NCBI GenBank assembly: GCA_009760855.2
Contig: WPIO01000058.1
Coordinates: 746,001 to 810,000, forward strand
Source: Cristatella mucedo
Taxonomy: Eukaryota; Bryozoa; Phylactolaemata; Cristatellidae
Length of the DNA stretch: 64,000 nt
Reading direction: 5' to 3'
The position numbers and the translations under genes were made by a program. Under the pieces are notes generated by a model. It worked only from the letters and a program-made list of their open reading frames with translations, had not been told where the DNA came from and did no database searches. Positions 12,579 to 25,096 of the stretch are shown here, piece by piece (position 1 is the stretch's first letter; each line of letters begins with the position of its first letter).

Positions 12579-13452
12579 TATAATAATAATAATATTGCAC
12601 TTGATAAAGCGCCCTCAGAGAACTTAATCTCTTTCTAGGCGCTTTACATTTGCTGCAAAGTGATACGCAATAGAATAGTAAGTAAAATCATGCTTGAAAA
12701 ACAAACAAAATGAATAACATGGTTAGGGGTTACATGCACTGGGTCAGCATGCAAATGTGGTTAGTGGCAGCATGAACAGTGTCAGCACGCATAAGCACAT
12801 CGAGGACGAATCACAAGGACCCACTAAATGCTGTCCTAAATAGGTATGTTTTTAGGTTTCTTTTAAATGTGGTCAGGTCAGGGGATGTTCTGATGCAGGT
12901 CGGGAGGGAGTTCCAGGCTGTGGGAGCATACGAGCTAAATGCACGGTCTCCAAAGGATTTAAGGTTTGTGCGAGGTATTTCTAGACTGTTGGATTCCGAA
13001 AAGCGAGTGGTACGATGCTTTGCCTGATGGGGTAGTATCTCTGAAAGATAGGCTGGAGCCATAGAATGAAGAGACCTAAAAGTGAGCGACAAAACCTTGA
13101 AGTCAATCCGTTGCTTGACTGGTAACCAGTGCAGGTCGGCGAGAAGTGGAGTAATGTGGCAACTGCGACGCTCACGGCAGACAAGCCTAGCTGCAGAGTT
13201 TTGCACCAGCTGCAATCGCCTGATCGCACATGCTGGTAGGCCAGTAAGCAGTGAGTTGCAGAAGTCGAGACGAGATGTCACGAATGCATGGACCAACTTG
13301 GACGTGGTATCCTTATCTAAACAAGCCCTAATTTTAGCAATGTTATGAAGCTGAAAATAGGCTGATTTGACTGTGAAGCTGATGTGGTCGTCTAACGAGA
13401 GGTCGCTTTGGAATACGCTCAAACCTTGAGACGTTGCCGTCTGACGTAGCAT
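12579..13452 (-). mobile_element. LINE-A, 5'-truncated copy with open C-terminal frame
   Basis: An (ATA)n tail and the LINE-A 3' UTR in reverse precede an uninterrupted frame at 12811-13452 of 213 codons. Its product matches the post-reverse-transcriptase region of the copy at 14485-16434, with shared blocks such as KSAYFQLHNIAKIRACLDKD and ARLVCRERRSCHITPLLADL. Near 13424 the similarity breaks, so the start at 13452 is not a real translation start. Lack of disruption suggests a young insertion. Confidence 0.85.
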
Positions 13453-13699
13453 TCCTGCGACACGCAGATTTCTAAGTCTATGTCCATTAAATTACAGAGT
13501 CTACGTGCTCAGGAAGAAAGCTTAAGAAAAGAATAACATTTTACGTGTGCTTGCCTCTTTCCATTTGAGCGTAAACACCAGAAGATCCAAGTAGCCCTTC
13601 GTCTCAGTGCTCATCTTTAAAATCCCAGCATACTCTCAGATAAATATCCTGCCACGGTGTTCTGCCGACGGCGGACAACTCATCCACAATCATATCTTT

Positions 13700-14042
13700 T
13701 ATATAACTCACGACAGTATCTAACTCAAGATTTTACTCAGTGGTCCAGCTGCAGTCTGACAGAAGCTTTGCCTTCCCAACGTCTCGTTCAGCAGGTGAAA
13801 CTTAACAGCGCTAGAATTACATGCTGTTAGGAAACTTCATCTTGTACAATAATTAAGGTTGCAAGGAGGAGATGATCATTTAAGTAGTATTTTTTATTCA
13901 GCCTCTTTCAGATGTTTTCGGGAGTCGGTAAGCGATTTCTTGAAATCATCTTCTATCACTGTTTTCCAAACGCCACTCTGCTGAACCAGATAGATTTTCT
14001 CATGTTTTTTCACATCGTCAATACCAAGCTTTGACTGTAGAC
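13700..14042. repeat. Direct duplication, copy 2
   Basis: Second copy of the segment at 11905-12247. It ends at 'gactgtagac', where a LINE-A fragment abuts it. Confidence 0.75.
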
Positions 14043-14045
14043 AAT

Positions 14046-14438
14046 AGTAATGATAATAATAATGTACTTGATAAAGCGCCCTCAGAGAACTTAATCTCTT
14101 TCTAGGTGCTTTACGTTTGCTGCAAAGGGAAATGCAATTGAATGGTAAGTAAAATCATGCTTGACAAACAAACAAAATGAATAACATGGTTAGGGGTGAC
14201 ATGCACAAGGTCAGCATGCAAATGTGGTTAGTGGCAGCATGCACAGTGTTAGCACACATAAGCACGTAAAGGACGAATCACAGGGATCCACTAAATGTTG
14301 TCTTAAATAGGTGGTTTTTTTTAATTCTTTTAAATGTGGTCAAGTCAGGGGATGTTGCGACTAAAGTCGGGAGTGAGTTCCAGGCTTAGGGAGCATACGA
14401 ACTAAATTCACGGTCTCCAAAGGATTTAAGGTTTGTAC
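14046..14438 (-). mobile_element. LINE-A copy, left half of a split insertion
   Basis: A reverse-oriented LINE-A 3' end that stops at 'aggtttgtacga'. The continuation expected from other copies (ggtatttctagactgttgga) reappears at 16719, after a plus-oriented LINE-A copy. The element was therefore split by a later insertion. Confidence 0.8.
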
Positions 14439-16715
14439 GACAGCTGACACGCTAGACGAGTTTGCCCCTCTGACAAAGCGCACTGTGCGCCATCGCCCAG
14501 ACGGCCTATGGTTTACCGCAGACATTAAACTAGCCAAGTCTACTAAACGACAGCTTGAAAAAACATACAAAAGATCCGAACTAACTGTCCATCGACAGGC
14601 ATATGAAGACTACTGTAGGTCGTACCAATCGATCCTAGCAAAGGCCAAGTCTAGCTTCTATAAAAACATTGTTGAATCACAGATGCGCAATCCAAAAATG
14701 CTGATGTCGACAAGAAACCATCTCCTCAACCGTTCCCAGATTAGCTCCTTACCTGATGATCCTAGTGATGATCTAGCCGATCGCTTCTCTCGATTCTTTG
14801 TGCGGAAGATAGACAAGATCAGGGAATCCATCCCTGCGATGACAAAATTCCCACTAGAATGCTGTTCCTCGGTTCCTGGCTGCACCTCAATGTCTGCATT
14901 TAAGCAGGTCACTAGTGATCTAGTCCTAAAGTTCGTATCTCAATCAAAGATGACAACAAGTCCTCTGGACCCTATTTCCACTGTCCTGCTCCTACGCTGC
15001 ATTGATCTGCTGCTGCCATACATAACTAACATAATTAATATGTCATTAGCCTCAGGTCATGTCCCAGCACCTTTCAAAAAAGCTGTAGTCAGGCCACTTC
15101 TCAAGAAAGCTACACTAGACCAAGAGAACTTAAGCAACTACCGCCCAGTTTCCCTTCTATCATTCCTATCAAAGACACTGGAACGGGTCGTGGCGGACCA
15201 GCTGAACTCGTATATCGAAACCTCACACCTTGCTAGTAAGTTCCAGTCTGGCTTTAGAGCTAATCACTCCGCTGAGTCGGCATTGCTTCTGGTATACAAC
15301 GACCTACTTAGGAATGCAGACATGGGTAGAGTATCTCTGCTTATTTTGCTCAATCTTTCGGTAGCTTCTGGTACTATCGCTCACCAAGTCCTTCTTGAGT
15401 GCCTCTCATCTTTCCTGGGCATCACTGGCACTGCTTTGCAATGGTTTAGGTCCTACCTCAGTGAGAGACTCCAGAGTATTGATGTGAATGGACAAAGATC
15501 ATCCGAGGTACCACTGAAATATGGAGTACCTCAGGGCTCAGTGCTAGGTCCGGTTCTTTTCACGGTTTATACTCTGCCTCTTGCTGATGTGATTGCCAAG
15601 CACAATCTAGGCTATCACTTCTATGCGGATGACACTCAGTTGTACCTTTGCTTTGATCCCTCCCAGCCTTCGAGCACCTCAAATTCTCTCAACTCACTAG
15701 CTGCATGCATTGATGACATCCGCACATGGATGGCAGCAAATTTTCTAAAACTAAACGATGATAAAACTAACTTACTTGTTATGGGCAAACCCAGTGTGAT
15801 TCAGAGATTGGAAAGGCTGACGCTCAAAATTGGCTCTGCCAGCATATCTCCAGTTGAATCAGCTCAAAATCTAGGTGTCGTGTTCCAAAGCGACCTCTCG
15901 TTAGACGACCATATCAGCTCCACAGTCAAATCCGCCTATTTTCAGCTTCATAACATTGCTAAAATTCGGGCTTGTTTAGATAAAGATACCACATCTAAGT
16001 TGGTCCATGCATTCGAGACATCCCGTCTCGACTTCTGCAACTCACTGCTTACTGGCCTACCAGCATGTGCGATCAGGCGATTGCAGCTGGTGCAAAACTC
16101 GGCAGCTAGACTTGTCTGTCGTGAGCGTCGCAGTTGCCACATTACTCCACTTCTCGCCGACCTGCACTGGCTAGCAGTCCAGCAACGGATTGACTTCAAG
16201 ATTTTGTCGCTCACTTGTAGGTCCCTTCATTCTATGGCTCCAGCCTATCTTACAGATATACTACCCCATCAGGCCAAGCATCGTACCACCCGCTTTTCGG
16301 AATCCAACAGTCTAGAAATACCTCGTACAAACCCTAAATCCTTTGGAAACCGTGCATTTAGTTCGTATGCTCTTAAAGCCTGGAACTCCCTCCCGACCTG
16401 CGTCAGAACATCCCCCGACCTGACAGGAACCTAAAAACACACCTATTTAGGACAGCATTTAGCGGGTCCCTGTGATTCTTCCTTGATGTGCTCATGCGTG
16501 CTGACACTGTGCATGCTGCCACTAACCACATTCGCATGCTGACCCTGTGCATGTCACCCCTAACCATATTATTCATTTTGTTTGTTGTTTTTCAAGCATG
16601 ATTTTACCTACCGTTCAATTGCATTTCACTTTGCAGAAAATGTAAAGCACCTAGAGAGAGATTAAGTTCTCTGGGGGCGCTTTATCAAGTGAATTATTAT
16701 TATTATTCTTATTAT
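14439..16715 (+). mobile_element. LINE-A, longest copy, nested in another LINE-A
   Basis: This plus-oriented copy covers a long reverse transcriptase frame, a 3' UTR and the family tail ending in ATT repeats. It interrupts an opposite-oriented copy. 'tacga' occurs at both junctions and is a plausible short target duplication. It is 5'-truncated, since no endonuclease domain is present. Confidence 0.85.
14485..16434 (+). pseudogene. LINE-A reverse transcriptase (L2/CR1-like), 649 codons
   Basis: The frame carries reverse transcriptase blocks in order: NYRPVSLLSFLSKTLERVVA, KFQSGFRANHSAESALL, the PQGSVLGPVLF block, and the catalytic FYADDTQLY motif near residue 379, followed by the C-terminal region of the L2/CR1 group. 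The block that normally carries the first catalytic Asp (near residues 285-302) reads LLNLSVASGTIAH and lacks the expected Phe-Asp, so the copy is probably inactive despite its open frame. The frame runs out of the family alignment near its end (a frameshift at the 'tgacaggaacc' junction), so the last residues are not native. The N-terminal endonuclease is missing. The true start is unknown. Confidence 0.85.
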
Positions 16716-16718
16716 TAC

Positions 16719-16867
16719 GAGGTATTTCTAGACTGTTGGATTCCGAAAAGCGGGTGGTACGATGCTTGGCCTGATGGGGTAGTATATCTGTAAGATAGGC
16801 TGGAGCCATAGAATGAAGGGACCTAAAAGTGAGCGACAAAACCTTGAAGTCAATCCGTTGCTTGACT
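16719..16867 (-). mobile_element. LINE-A copy, right half of a split insertion
   Basis: Continues the reverse-oriented copy interrupted at 14438. Similarity ends abruptly at 'ttgcttgact', the 5' truncation point. Confidence 0.8.
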
Positions 16868-18540
16868 ACTTATCCACACCTTTTAAATAGCTCATGTCGG
16901 TATCCAAATCAAGGTATCGCTCCGCGGTGTACCCCGGGAGTGGTTTACTAAGGTGCCTACCTTGACCCCATTCCCTAAAGCAGCATCTTACAATGCACTG
17001 CCGACATTCTCAAACCTAAACAGCAGGACTTGTACCATAGTCAAACATGTAGTTTCTGATAGAGCTCAATCTAGGAGTTGGTATATTAATGCGGTTTATC
17101 ACTGAATGCGCGTTTTTATAAGCAATACTGAAGAAAAATTAGCTCTCTAAAGATGACAGATGTTGCACTGCACATCCTAGTAGTCAATTTAGCGAAAGCT
17201 ATTGTGAAAGTCTGGACCACTGCTTGGAGTGTGCACATTGCAAGTAGGTGACTGTGAGATCAGAATAGTCCCTTTGGAGTGGTTCGTGTACTATTGCTAC
17301 CTGTTGGCGACTCTACTGTACCTAGTGACTGGAAATGTATTAGCTAACCCGTCAAGTTCCCGCACCCTGCGAGGAACCCTTGCTGTCTTTTTCATTGACC
17401 CTTACATTTTAATACCGCTCTTATATGTCAATCAAAAACTTAAGGATCAATCCTGGAGACTCACACTAGCGACGAACCTTTCAGATATGTGCGTCAATGT
17501 AAAAATGTTGGCATTGGCGAAAGACGGGTCGGGAATCGTAGCCAAGGCTTTGGTCTGACACGTCGAACTGTTTTTTTCTATGGCCTCTTCACAAAAATGC
17601 ATTTACCGTCAGTCCGTGGTGCCTTTCAAGCCGATTAGAAGCGCCTAAAATTGCCATCCATTTTTGAAAATACCTAGTGCATGTGGAAGTGTATTAACTA
17701 ACCCGTTAAACGCCTGCTTTCTGCACGAGGCGCTTGCACGGAGAGCGCTTTCGTCCTCTTTCACCCTCCTCATACTGTCTCCTACTAAGTGCCACTTAGA
17801 CGCTCTGAATTGGTTCTTGGGCAGGTTTTTCAGTAGCCTCCAGTGCAGTCAGACAGGAGAAAGAAAATGTTCATTTCGAGTATTGCGTAGCTTGCATGTA
17901 CTCTGAGAAGTTGTGTTGTCATGGCGTAGATGTTGACAATGCCATAATAGATTAGCTGCCTATTCAGTTTTATCTTAGTACCTATCAGAAACACTGCTTT
18001 AGAATGGTAGGTAAAGTTGTGAAGCAACGAATCCCAGTTGCCCTCATTGACTGAGCCGGTAGTAATGTTTTTCAGCTTACTGCTGGAGCTACCATAAATT
18101 TTGCCGAACCCATCTAACTATGGCCGTCTACGCAACCATTTCTGTGTGCAAATTTGAAATCTAGCCAGATCCAACCAAATAAAATTGATTCAAAATTCAA
18201 CACAATAGCGAGAGCACGGTATTAGACGCACTGGTGTCAGTATGCTGTGGCACCTCCTATTTGAGCTTACGTGTACTCAAGTGATTGACTTACTTCGGAT
18301 CATATACCGTGCCATGCTGCTTATAACGTCTCCTATATTTCAGTATATCATCAGATGTTATTGTCTAGAGCGCTCAGCTGATGCTGATTATCATTTAAAA
18401 GATATTCAGGCGGTAAATGTCAAGGTTGACTAGGCCAGTGCAATCGCTTGAAATAAGTAGATATGCTAAGAAACTACGGCACAACATTTGGTTTTAAGTT
18501 TTGGATTGTTATCCATTTGATAAATAACATTAGTAATAAA
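16868..18540. other. No recognisable gene
   Basis: Short open frames only (such as 17229-17558 on the plus strand, which is hydrophobic in part). No motif or repeat family is evident. Confidence 0.35.
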
Positions 18541-18544
18541 CAAA

Positions 18545-18718
18545 TGTAATACTAACTGATTTAACAGCCTCTTTTAGTAGAGCAACAGAAGAGCCTTAAA
18601 GGCTATCACCACTTCTTGCAGAGGCAATAAAGGATCGCCCACCGAAGGATTTGGACCCACGATGTCTGGACTGAGGTCGTGAAAAGCACCGCCTTACCTA
18701 GTGAGCCATCACGGCTCA
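18545..18718 (-). repeat. SINE family S2, inverted copy
   Basis: The reverse complement matches 9435-9620, including the A-box region 'ctcactaggtaaggcggtgc' and the 'gagcctttaaggc'-type body. The B box is slightly altered (ggtccaaatcc). Confidence 0.75.
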
Positions 18719-18822
18719 CCGAATGTACTAAGCGGTCGTAACTCAGTAGGCACAGAAGCGTTGTACATGATTCGCAGCAAGCCCCGATATTCGCTACACC
18801 CTCATTAAAAAATGTATAAAAA

Positions 18823-18962
18823 ATATTATTCATTTGTATAGAACCCCAAGAGAACTTGATCTCTATTCAGGCGCTTCACATTTGCCAGGGGGCTCGAGCC
18901 CACGACCTCAGCCAGACCTTGGTCGCGGCGAGCACCTTAACCGCTGGACCAAACCAGCTTGG
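18823..18962 (-). repeat. SINE family S1
   Basis: In reverse it shows the 3' tail (agagaacttgatctctattc), 'aggcgcttcacatttgcc', the B-box-like 'gggctcgagcccacgacctc' and the head 'ccgctggaccaaaccagctt'. Confidence 0.8.
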
Positions 18963-20190
18963 CCATTGATGTAAAAGTGTCCCTACACCGCCTTTTTGGT
19001 TGCCTCTTCGCACCATTAATAATCCAGATCCAAACTTCGCAGCTGGTTACAAGTAGGCATCTGTATGTTCTTGCCAAATCCTGAGTCGAACGTAAGATAG
19101 ACGCTTGCTGATGCCTATACAGGTGAACATTGTTTAGCGGTCACAAAGACTCATCTGAAATCTTCGATCGTCCAGTGTCTGTGCTGCCAAAACCTATCAA
19201 GTTTGCAACTTTTTGAGCTTTCGTCGATAGCAAGGCTTTCTTTGCTATTCTTTCCAAAGAAACGTGCTCCGCAAGCCTTCACCTCACCGTCCGCTCGCTG
19301 AGGATCGTACCTGTGCTGAGCTTGCTTGTTTCTGCATTGACTCGTGCCGGCGCCAAAGAGGCCTTCAAGCACTCTCTTTTCAGGAGCCAATTTTCCGTCC
19401 TGGTTTGAGCCCAGGGGCGCCCGTATGCAGGCCGGTTCTTCATTGTCCTTAGTGTTGTGTATCTGTGTGCGTCTTGCTAAATAGCATGTGACTCGGAGAA
19501 CTCGTACTCAACAGTACTCAGAAAAGTTCTATTCACATCTTGCGTGATGGCGTTAACTGCTCGCAGAAGTCTCGTCTGCACGCCAATAAGAATTCTACGC
19601 TCCGATAAGCTTGCTTGTCAGCTCGCGCCTAGCAGCAGGAACGCTAAGCTCATATCGCTATCTAGGGTCGAATCTTTCCGAATAGTACCGGCACAGTGCT
19701 AGGGGCTACCCAGCCATTTGCTATTATGGTTTGAAGAAGGAGAAGTAACCGTTACACCAGCATTGGCATTTTCCAAATGTAATAAAATATCGAACAGCTT
19801 TTTCACCAGCCCCCAGATTTCGAGGTACCACTCTTTTGCTTACCTTCCTTAAGGTAGGAACGTAGTCTCCTTCACAAAATTTATCAGTCAACCTCCTTAT
19901 GCCGTTGCTGCTAATACTTCGCGAACAAGTGGAAGCGGTCTGCTTCTGACTACCAGAGTCACAGGCTTTCTGACCAATTTCCTTATATGCTAGTGGTTCA
20001 AGACTACTTCCGCACCTTCTATTAGACGAAAAACGTCTGCAAATAAAGAAAAATAGACGCCATTCATAATAAAGTTACGGAGATTTTACAGATAATATCT
20101 TTTGGCAGATTGATTTTTTCTAGCAACATCATTGTTTGGCACGCCTATGAGAGTGTGGAGTAAAATTTCCACCCCAACTATTGAAATCGC
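18963..20190. other. No recognisable gene
   Basis: Open frames at 19151-19452 on both strands overlap and show no motif. Nothing else is recognised. Confidence 0.35.
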
Positions 20191-20194
20191 AACC

Positions 20195-21300
20195 GGCCAT
20201 TGGTAATACAGTTGGGAAAAGTGATTAAGGCCCATGGAATAGGATATCACTTTTATGCTGACGATGCTCAGTTGTATTTGTCATTCAAACCGTCGGAATA
20301 TGCTGCAGCAACTGAAAAATTGAATGCTTGCCTTGCCGATATTCGATCCTGGATGTCGGAAAACTTCCTGAAATTAAATGACGATAAAACCGAACTACTG
20401 CTCATAGGATAACCTAAGTGTGTGGCTGGATTAAAAGGCTTTGCTCTTCTAATAGGTGATGCTGTTGTGCGACCATCACCACGTACTCGAAATTTAGGTG
20501 TCGTTTTCGACATTTGCCTCAATTTTAAAATCTTCATTCAGAAGACTGCTTCTGCAGCTAGCGATCACGTCCGATCCCTTTTCTGCAGCTAGCGATCACG
20601 TCCGATCCCTGTCCAACATTTGGAGCTGTCTCCCTCAGTGGCTTGAAAAAAATTTAACTAGGTCCTTAGTTTTGTCTCGGCTTAATTATTGCAATTCCCT
20701 ATTGGCTGGGCTACCAAAAGAAGCGACTAGGCCACTGCAGCTGACTAGAATATGGCTGCAAGGCTAGTCTTCAAGTCCCAGAAGTTTGAGCACGTGTCTC
20801 CTTTGCTAAAAGAGCTACGATGGATGCCGGTTGACCAACGGATTCAGAGCAAGGTTCTTACACTGACCCACATGGCCCGCCACGGCTTGGCTCCTTCGTA
20901 CCTAGTTAAACTGCTGCATCGGTTTCAGCCTGTTCGCGCCCTCAGGTCCTGTGTGGACAATAAATTAGCTGTCCCATTCCTCCGCTTAAAGACCGTTGGC
21001 GACCGAAGCTATAGCTCTGCAGGTCATACACTGTGGAACTCGCTTCCACAATTCTTACGAAACGACAACAACTCTCTTACTGCCGACTATGGCTCATCAT
21101 TTTCAGCGATTCTGAGCTGCTACTTCCATGCTACTCACTACCTCAACTGCTCTCCTGACTCTGCTATGGCTCCCACTTTCTCTTTGTTGCGTGAGACGAA
21201 GTCTGTTGGCTAGCGAATGCGTACCGAAAGCCGCTTAGGCTGTGAGTGCGCTATACAAACTCTCCTGCGTAACATCCACATGGTCTTTATGACTTTGTGG
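20195..21300 (+). pseudogene. LINE-B reverse transcriptase C-terminal half
   Basis: The sequence starts in the catalytic block (YHFYADDAQLYLSFKPSE) and runs through the post-RT region in three frames (20200-20412, 20498-20767, 20752-21213), so it has a stop and frameshifts. A local duplication of about 31 bp (tctgcagctagcgatcacgt repeated near 20551 and 20582) explains one break. It matches a better copy at 58268-59325 and is distinct from LINE-A. Confidence 0.8.
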
Positions 21301-21549
21301 AGTTACAGACGGAGATACATTTTATTACATCTGGTGACTATAGGAGTAGCAACAAGAATATCTACTTTGGTTTTCGCTAACATGAGCTCTCAGAAGACGT
21401 CCTGAGCAGTAAAATACGGATCAAAATACTTATTCCTAATACCCACGAAACGAAAAACATACGTGTATTTACGATCGATTTATATTAGTTCCAAATGCTA
21501 TCGGCTAAGATACGAAGACGACATGATCAGAAGACCACTAGCGCCGCAT

Positions 21550-21705
21550 GCTGGTTTGGCCCATTGGTTGAGGTGCTCGCCTCGAACCAAGGACAAAGTG
21601 AATGTATTTGATAACCGAGGTCGTGGGCTCGAACCCCGTGGCATATGTGAAGCTCTTCAATCGAGATTAAGTTCTCCTAGGGCGCTATACAATTGAAGTA
21701 ATATC
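21550..21705 (+). repeat. SINE family S1
   Basis: Head 'gctggtttggcccattggtt', an internal 'gggctcgaaccccg' B-box-like block, and tail 'gagattaagttctcctaggg' followed by 'cgctatacaattgaa'. Confidence 0.8.
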
Positions 21706-21782
21706 AAGAGACTGACAGCGATAACTTTTTAGTCATGCATGCCGTAGCGGACACCTATTGGCAATGGAAATAAAAAATAAAA

Positions 21783-21925
21783 AAATTATTCATTTATATA
21801 GCGCCCCAAGAGAACTTAATCTCTATTCAGGCGCTTCACATATGCCTCAGGGCTCGAGCCCACGACCTCAGTCAGACCTTGGTCGGGGCGAGTACCTTAA
21901 CCGCTAGACCAAACCAGCTCGGCAA
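21783..21925 (-). repeat. SINE family S1
   Basis: A well-preserved copy, in reverse orientation and close to the previous one, so the pair could form a hairpin in RNA. It has the same head, B-box and tail blocks. Confidence 0.85.
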
Positions 21926-22319
21926 CAAAGGAATGAAAGACTAAGTGAGTTGGCTGGTTGACCAGAGTAGAGTCTCTTCGTGCGAAGTATCAAACCATCC
22001 CCATGGCAAAAGTATCTGCCTTTATTCCTTCTTGGAGAGAAGTGTGTCCAGTTTTTTATTCACGCAGCCCTCATAGCTTGTAGTGGGAAGAGACGCGGAA
22101 TGTGCGGGGAAAGCGACAAGTGCCCAATACGATTAAGCTGCGTCCCACAGCCAGCGCCAATCACGGCCACCCTCTACTCGCTGGGCCATTGTTGGGCTCA
22201 ACCATTGCTACCTCAACCCCTCGTATATATCTGAGCCTCTGCTATGAATCCTCGTCGGAGGCCCCGCCAATAATTCAGATCAGCCAAAAGTCAATGGAAT
22301 TGTTAGGGGTTAACTAGCT

Positions 22320-22475
22320 GGGCTAATTCATCAATGGATGCGGTCATGGTTTTTCGCAGGGGTGAAGGTGCTCGCCTTAAACGGCCGTTGTCAATGTGAA
22401 CGCATTTAACTCGAGCCCTGAGGAATGTGTGAAGCGCCTAAATAGAGATTAAGTTATCTTAAAGCGTTACACAAA
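22320..22475 (+). repeat. SINE family S1, degraded
   Basis: It retains 'gtgaagcgcctaaatagaga' with 'ttaagttatctt' and a damaged head. It is clearly older than its neighbours. Confidence 0.6.
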
Positions 22476-22479
22476 TGAA

Positions 22480-23650
22480 TTATAATGTTAACTGTTATCA
22501 CAAAGCTCTTGGCTAGGGTAGTTGCTCATCCAGGCTAATATTTAGTTTCCTATATCAGAAGGGTGGTATTCAGACTCAACTCGATTTCACTGAGCAGATT
22601 TTTTGGGTGGTCGCCATTGAAATCTTTTAGCTGTGAGGCATGTTTTGCATGTTCGCCAAGAAAATTAGTTACTACTGTGCACATTTTTTTAGTCTTACCC
22701 GATTTTGCAACGGCTACAGTTTAATCTTGGACCTACTCGGAGAGACTTAGATAGGGTTGCGTGCAAAGTTTTTTGGTAAACCAATCCTTGTCTTTTTAAG
22801 TGAGACAGCCCGCTGCAACATTTTCTTGAAGGTCTTATTTAGCGTTCTTAGCACAATTTTTAATCTCTTCCAAATGCCCAAATGCCATCAAAAAATCTGT
22901 TCAGTAGAGGGAATAGCTATTTCTAGTCGCACCACTTGGGCCCATTGGGGGCACACTGTCAAAATAAGGTAGACCTTGCTGACAGCAATCACCATATGAC
23001 GCACTGCCCATTCCTTTCCGTCGCGGAAAACGTGAGTAGTTGCTGCTTTACTTCGCATCAACTCTCGTCTTGCTGCGTGTTGCTTCCATCGTCGTCTCCT
23101 TTAGTTTTTCTGTGGCTTGTGTCACATTGAAATCCTATTCCGATGGAAGCGACGTGGATTGTAGTTAGCATATATCGATCCATTGCTCCAGCAATACATT
23201 AGCTCTCATGTGCTAGTTTGTCTTGATTTTTCTGTTTTATGCACCGGATTCACGTTGCCGTGACGACATTTCAGATCTGTAATGTAAAAATAGTGAAATT
23301 TATTTTTACACAAATGACGATTTATTTAAAAATATTTAATTGTTAGAGAGTTCCACAACAGTCAAATACTTAGTCATTCAGTACAATTTAAAACACCTTC
23401 TAATAAATTTGTTCCTCATTACAACTTTGGACTCTATATATTACCGAGGCCCCCTTCATCCAAATGATTTACATGGCTTACGAAACGGCACCGGCTAACA
23501 GCCTTTTTTGGCAGCTCTGATGATTAGACAGCTGCTCTTGCGTCACTTAAAACGGCTTTCCGTTTGTATATCCAGTCCCTAGGCAAGACTCTCACCATTA
23601 GTGCATTAGGAGTTTGGCACAAATGTATATTTTTCATTTTGTTTTGAATC
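22480..23650. other. No recognisable gene
   Basis: Short open frames only (22757-22972, 22936-23130). No motif or repeat family was recognised. Confidence 0.35.
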
Positions 23651-23654
23651 CTAG

Positions 23655-23815
23655 CACCGGGCTGATTTGACCCAGTCATTAAGGTGGTCTCCCTCACCAA
23701 GTTCAGTGTGGACTATTTTATGAACGAGCTGGGAGGGGGCTCGAGCCCTGTTGCTTACGTGAAACACCTGAATAGAGGTCAAGTTCTCTTAGTGTTCTAC
23801 ACAAATGAATTATTG
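23655..23815 (+). repeat. SINE family S1, diverged
   Basis: Head 'gggctgatttgacccagtca', then 'gggctcgagccctgt' and tail 'ctgaatagaggtcaagttct'. Confidence 0.65.
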
Positions 23816-23999
23816 TTTTAGCAGCCATGGATAAGAGCAATCGTGCCGTAGCACATTTTGAATCTTCGCGACGGGAAAATGCGACGAGAAAATGGATTCT
23901 TTACTCTGGAACAGATAAGCTCGTATCTATTCAATCGGACTATGGGGCAGCTATAAAAGCGCAAGTTAGTCAGCGATGATGAGGCGTACTCTTGCATCC

Positions 24000-24480
24000 T
24001 CAGATAATCAGTTCTTACGCTGACCACAAGGCCTGTCACGACTTGGCTCCATCATACCTAGCTGAGCTGCTGCCCCAGTTTTAGCCTCCTCGTGCCCTCA
24101 GGTCCTCCATGAACAATGAATTATCTGTTTCATTTCTCCATTTAAAGACCGCTGACAACAGAAGCTTTTACTCTGCAGGTCCTAGACTGGAACTCGCTTG
24201 CAAAATTCTTACACTCCAACATCTACTCTTCTGCTGCCGACCATGGCACATCATTTCCAGCCGTCCTGAGCTGCTACTTTCATGCTACTCACTACCTCAA
24301 CTGCTCTCCTAACTCAACTATGCTTATCACTTTCTCTTCGTTTCGTGAGATGACGTCTTTTGGCAACCGAGCGTGTACCGAAAGCCGTTTAGGCTTCGAG
24401 TGGGCTACGCAAAACACTCCTGCATAACACTCTCATAGTCTGTTTGGCTTTGTGGCCATACAGGAGGAGATACATTGTCT
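24000..24480 (+). pseudogene. LINE-B 3' fragment
   Basis: Parallel to the C-terminal region and 3' UTR of the LINE-B copy at 58268-59325, for example the segment encoding 'HLKTADNRSFYSAG' in 24109-24312. It has frameshifts throughout. Confidence 0.7.
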
Positions 24481-24642
24481 TTAAGGCATTTTTTTTCCGT
24501 TGTTCCTATCGTTGATTTTCTCCCTTTCTCTGCGATCCCATCAATCTTATTACTATCTCACTGGTCTTTTTTATATCAAAAGGGTCCTTGATTTCCGTGT
24601 GCATGCTACTAAATACTTCCTACGTTATCTGGTGGTGTTAAG

Positions 24643-24662
24643 TATATATATATATATATATA
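24643..24662. repeat. (TA)n microsatellite
   Basis: A ten-unit TA run. Confidence 0.9.
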
Positions 24663-24683
24663 ATGTGAATAATAACTCTTAAT

Positions 24684-25029
24684 TCAGAAAACCATGAAAA
24701 CTAACGCTGAAGATGTTTCTGCAGCGAACTCTGAGCTCAGAGTCTTCATTTTATGCAAAACAAAAGGGGAGGAATAGCTGACTTGGGAAGGCAGCAGCAG
24801 GAATAAGGAAGTAAGTAGCACAGCGATGAACGGCTGAAATACCGTTACAGTATCTACCGATGGATGAATCCTCGTTATGTGCACGAACTTCTTAAGTGAG
24901 CTCCGTAATCTAGAACTCACAGATTAACAGTATTTGTCGCCATAGCCTTCAAATGGAAAGAAGGATTCACTAATCTTTAATCATTAGAGGGCTTCGCGGG
25001 GCGCCGAGAAAACCTCTAAACCCACCGCA

Positions 25030-25096
<67 letters not shown>

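Noticed and set aside
15948-16214. Reverse-strand frame repeated at several loci (also 13082, 55924, 62860)
   Set aside because: It is the antisense of the LINE-A coding region, open by chance and conserved only because the repeat is.
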